DNA of 16,514 nt from Paracoccaceae bacterium (GTDB taxonomy: Bacteria; Pseudomonadota; Alphaproteobacteria; Rhodobacterales; Rhodobacteraceae): positions 1 to 16,514 of the forward strand of contig PXDM01000380.1 in NCBI GenBank assembly GCA_003565055.1, read 5' to 3'. The notes below the pieces were generated by a model. It was not told the origin of the DNA. It did not search any database and saw nothing but the letters and a program-made list of their open reading frames with translations. The position numbers and the translations under genes were made by a program. Shown here one piece after another: positions 14,965 to 16,514 of the stretch (the stretch's first letter is position 1; the number at the start of each line of letters is the position of its first letter).

Positions 14965-16514
14965 ATGACGACATATGATGCAGCCTGGGCCGCAGCGGAA
15001 GAAGCGCGCCGCGCGCAAATCGCCGAACATGGGCTTTACCGGGCCGAGGATGAGCATTCCTCCTGCGGGGTGGGGCTTGTGGCGGCGGTGGACGGCAAGC
15101 CCTCGCGGCAGGTCGTGCAAAACGGCATTGATGCGCTGAAAGCGATCTGGCACCGGGGCGCGGTCGACGCGGATGGCAAGACCGGCGACGGGGCCGGGAT
15201 CCATGTGCAGATCCCGGCGCAGTTCTTCTATGACAAGATCCGCCGCACAGGTCATGAGCCACGTATGGATCAGCTGATGGCCGTCGGGCAGGTATTTCTG
15301 CCGCGCACGGATTTTGGCGCGCAGGAACGCTCGCGGACCATCGTGGAAACCGAAGTCCTGCGGATGGGCTATTCGATCTATGGCTGGCGGCATGTGCCGA
15401 TCAATGTCACGGTGCTGGGTGAGAAAGCCAATGCAACGCGCCCGGAGATCGAACAGATCCTGATCCGCAACGCCAAGGGCACGGATGAAGAGACCTTCGA
15501 GCGTGAGCTTTACGTGATCCGACGTCGCATCGAGAAGGCGATTTCTGCAGCGGGCATCGCGGGGTTCTACATCTGCTCGCTGTCCTGCCGCTCGATCATC
15601 TACAAAGGCATGATGCTGGCCGAACAAGTGGCCGAGTTCTACCCCGACCTGAAAGACGAGCGTTTCGAGAGCGCTTTCGCCATCTATCACCAGCGCTATT
15701 CGACCAACACTTTCCCGCAATGGTGGCTGGCGCAGCCTTTCCGCATGCTCGCGCATAACGGCGAGATCAACACGCTGAAAGGCAATCTCAACTGGCTGAA
15801 AAGCCATGAGATCCGCATGGCCTCGGGCGCATTTGGCGAGATGGCCGAGGATATCAAGCCCATCGTCGCCTCGGGCGCGTCGGATTCAGCGGCGCTTGAT
15901 TCGGTCTTCGAGGTGCTGGTGCGTGCGGGTCGCAACGCGCCCATGGCCAAGACCATGCTGGTGCCCGAAGCCTGGTCGAAACAGGCCGTCGAGATGCCGA
16001 AAGCCTGGCGCGACATGTATTCCTATTGCAATTCGGTGATGGAGCCATGGGACGGCCCGGCGGCCCTTGCCATGACCGATGGTCGCTGGGTCTGCGCCGG
16101 GCTCGACCGTAACGGGCTGCGCCCCATGCGCTATGTGGTGACGGGTGACGGGCTGCTGATCGCGGGCTCCGAGGCGGGCATGGTCGTCGTGGATGAATTG
16201 AGCGTGCGCGAGAAGGGCGCGCTTGGGCCGGGCCAGATGATCGCGGTCGATCTGCAGGAAGGTCAGATCTATCACGACACGGAGATCAAGGACAAACTCG
16301 CGAAATCCCAGCCCTTTGGCGAATGGGAAGACAAGATCGTGGACCTCAACGAATCCCTGCGTGATATCCCCGAGACGCGCCAGATGGAGCCGTCAGAGCT
16401 GCGCAAGCGGCAGGTTGCCGCTGGCTTCACGCTGGAGGAAGTCGAGCAGGTGCTCGCGCCGATGGCCGAGGATGGCAAGGAAATGATCGCCTCGATGGGC
16501 GATGACACGCCCGC
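14965..16514 (+). CDS. gltB: Glutamate synthase, large (alpha) subunit GltB (3' end beyond the window)
   Basis: Large subunit of NADPH-GOGAT. 516 codons are present and the frame is open at the window end; family members have about 1500 residues, so about two thirds is missing. Seen: a 33-residue propeptide, then Cys34 in EHSSCGVGLVA, the catalytic N-terminal nucleophile of the class II glutamine amidotransferase domain, normally exposed by cleavage. Further: KTGDGAGIHVQIP, YHQRYSTNTFPQW (241-253) and AHNGEINTLKGNLNW (263-277), which line the glutamine site, and GLDRNGLRPMRY. The last residues MGDDTP (511-516) match the start of the central domain. The 2-oxoglutarate/FMN synthase domain and the C-terminal beta-helix lie outside. 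Start: ATG at 14965 with AAAGGA about 9 bases upstream. Probably co-transcribed with gltD. Confidence 0.96.
   Translation, partial: MTTYDAAWAAAEEARRAQIAEHGLYRAEDEHSSCGVGLVAAVDGKPSRQVVQNGIDALKAIWHRGAVDADGKTGDGAGIHVQIPAQFFYDKIRRTGHEPRMDQLMAVGQVFLPRTDFGAQERSRTIVETEVLRMGYSIYGWRHVPINVTVLGEKANATRPEIEQILIRNAKGTDEETFERELYVIRRRIEKAISAAGIAGFYICSLSCRSIIYKGMMLAEQVAEFYPDLKDERFESAFAIYHQRYSTNTFPQWWLAQPFRMLAHNGEINTLKGNLNWLKSHEIRMASGAFGEMAEDIKPIVASGASDSAALDSVFEVLVRAGRNAPMAKTMLVPEAWSKQAVEMPKAWRDMYSYCNSVMEPWDGPAALAMTDGRWVCAGLDRNGLRPMRYVVTGDGLLIAGSEAGMVVVDELSVREKGALGPGQMIAVDLQEGQIYHDTEIKDKLAKSQPFGEWEDKIVDLNESLRDIPETRQMEPSELRKRQVAAGFTLEEVEQVLAPMAEDGKEMIASMGDDTP

Noticed and set aside
13474..15807. Long open frame (777 codons) on the minus strand opposite gltD and gltB
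   Set aside because: It spans two well-recognised genes and their junction on the other strand. The translation is compositionally biased and resembles no known protein.
1..16514. Mobile element, CRISPR array, defence or biosynthetic cluster
   Set aside because: Every sizeable stretch is accounted for by conserved housekeeping genes. No transposase, integrase, spaced direct repeats or boundary repeats were seen.

Overview
The window looks like core chromosome of a GC-rich alphaproteobacterium, most likely of the Rhodobacterales (Roseobacter/Rhodobacter-like). The grounds are the rimP-nusA-YlxR/L7Ae-infB order, ubiquinone synthesis (UbiG), a Tat-exported PhoX-type protein, and UppP and GltD/GltB sequences of the alphaproteobacterial kind. 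This placement is an inference from protein style and gene order, not from a database search. I see no tRNA, rRNA, insertion sequence, phage gene, CRISPR array or defence cassette, and no frameshifted or broken gene. The only truncated gene is gltB, which is cut by the window end.

Layout. At the left a Dcp-like M3 metallopeptidase (+) converges on a PhoX-family protein (-), with a strong bidirectional terminator between them. Upstream of phoX lies trmB (-), which has its own promoter candidate. Next, all on the minus strand, comes the transcription/translation operon rimP > nusA > YlxR-L7Ae protein > infB. It ends at a rho-independent terminator at about 5068-5089. Upstream of it is a proline iminopeptidase gene (-), which is divergent from ubiG (+). 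ubiG converges on uppP (-) with almost no gap. uppP is divergent from gltD (+), which is followed by gltB (+).

Functional links. RimP (30S maturation), NusA (elongation/termination), the YlxR-L7Ae RNA-binding protein and IF-2 form the classic nusA-infB operon; the start/stop junctions are tight, including an ATGA overlap. gltD and gltB encode the two subunits of NADPH glutamate synthase, which assimilates ammonia together with glutamine synthetase. The other genes are independent housekeeping functions: tRNA m7G46 methylation, ubiquinone O-methylation, undecaprenyl phosphate recycling and peptide breakdown.

The most interesting signals are regulatory. (1) A perfect intrinsic terminator sits between the apparent rimP promoter and the rimP start codon, with no room for another promoter after it. 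This implies transcription attenuation of the whole rimP-nusA-infB operon, and a 24-codon upstream reading frame spans the hairpin and ends in an ATGA overlap with rimP. (2) A perfect 13+3+13 inverted repeat lies between the divergent uppP and gltD genes. (3) A non-conserved TrmB C-terminal tail carries several symmetric elements and a weak Pho-box-like sequence just upstream of phoX. I did not find a clearly novel multi-gene system here.
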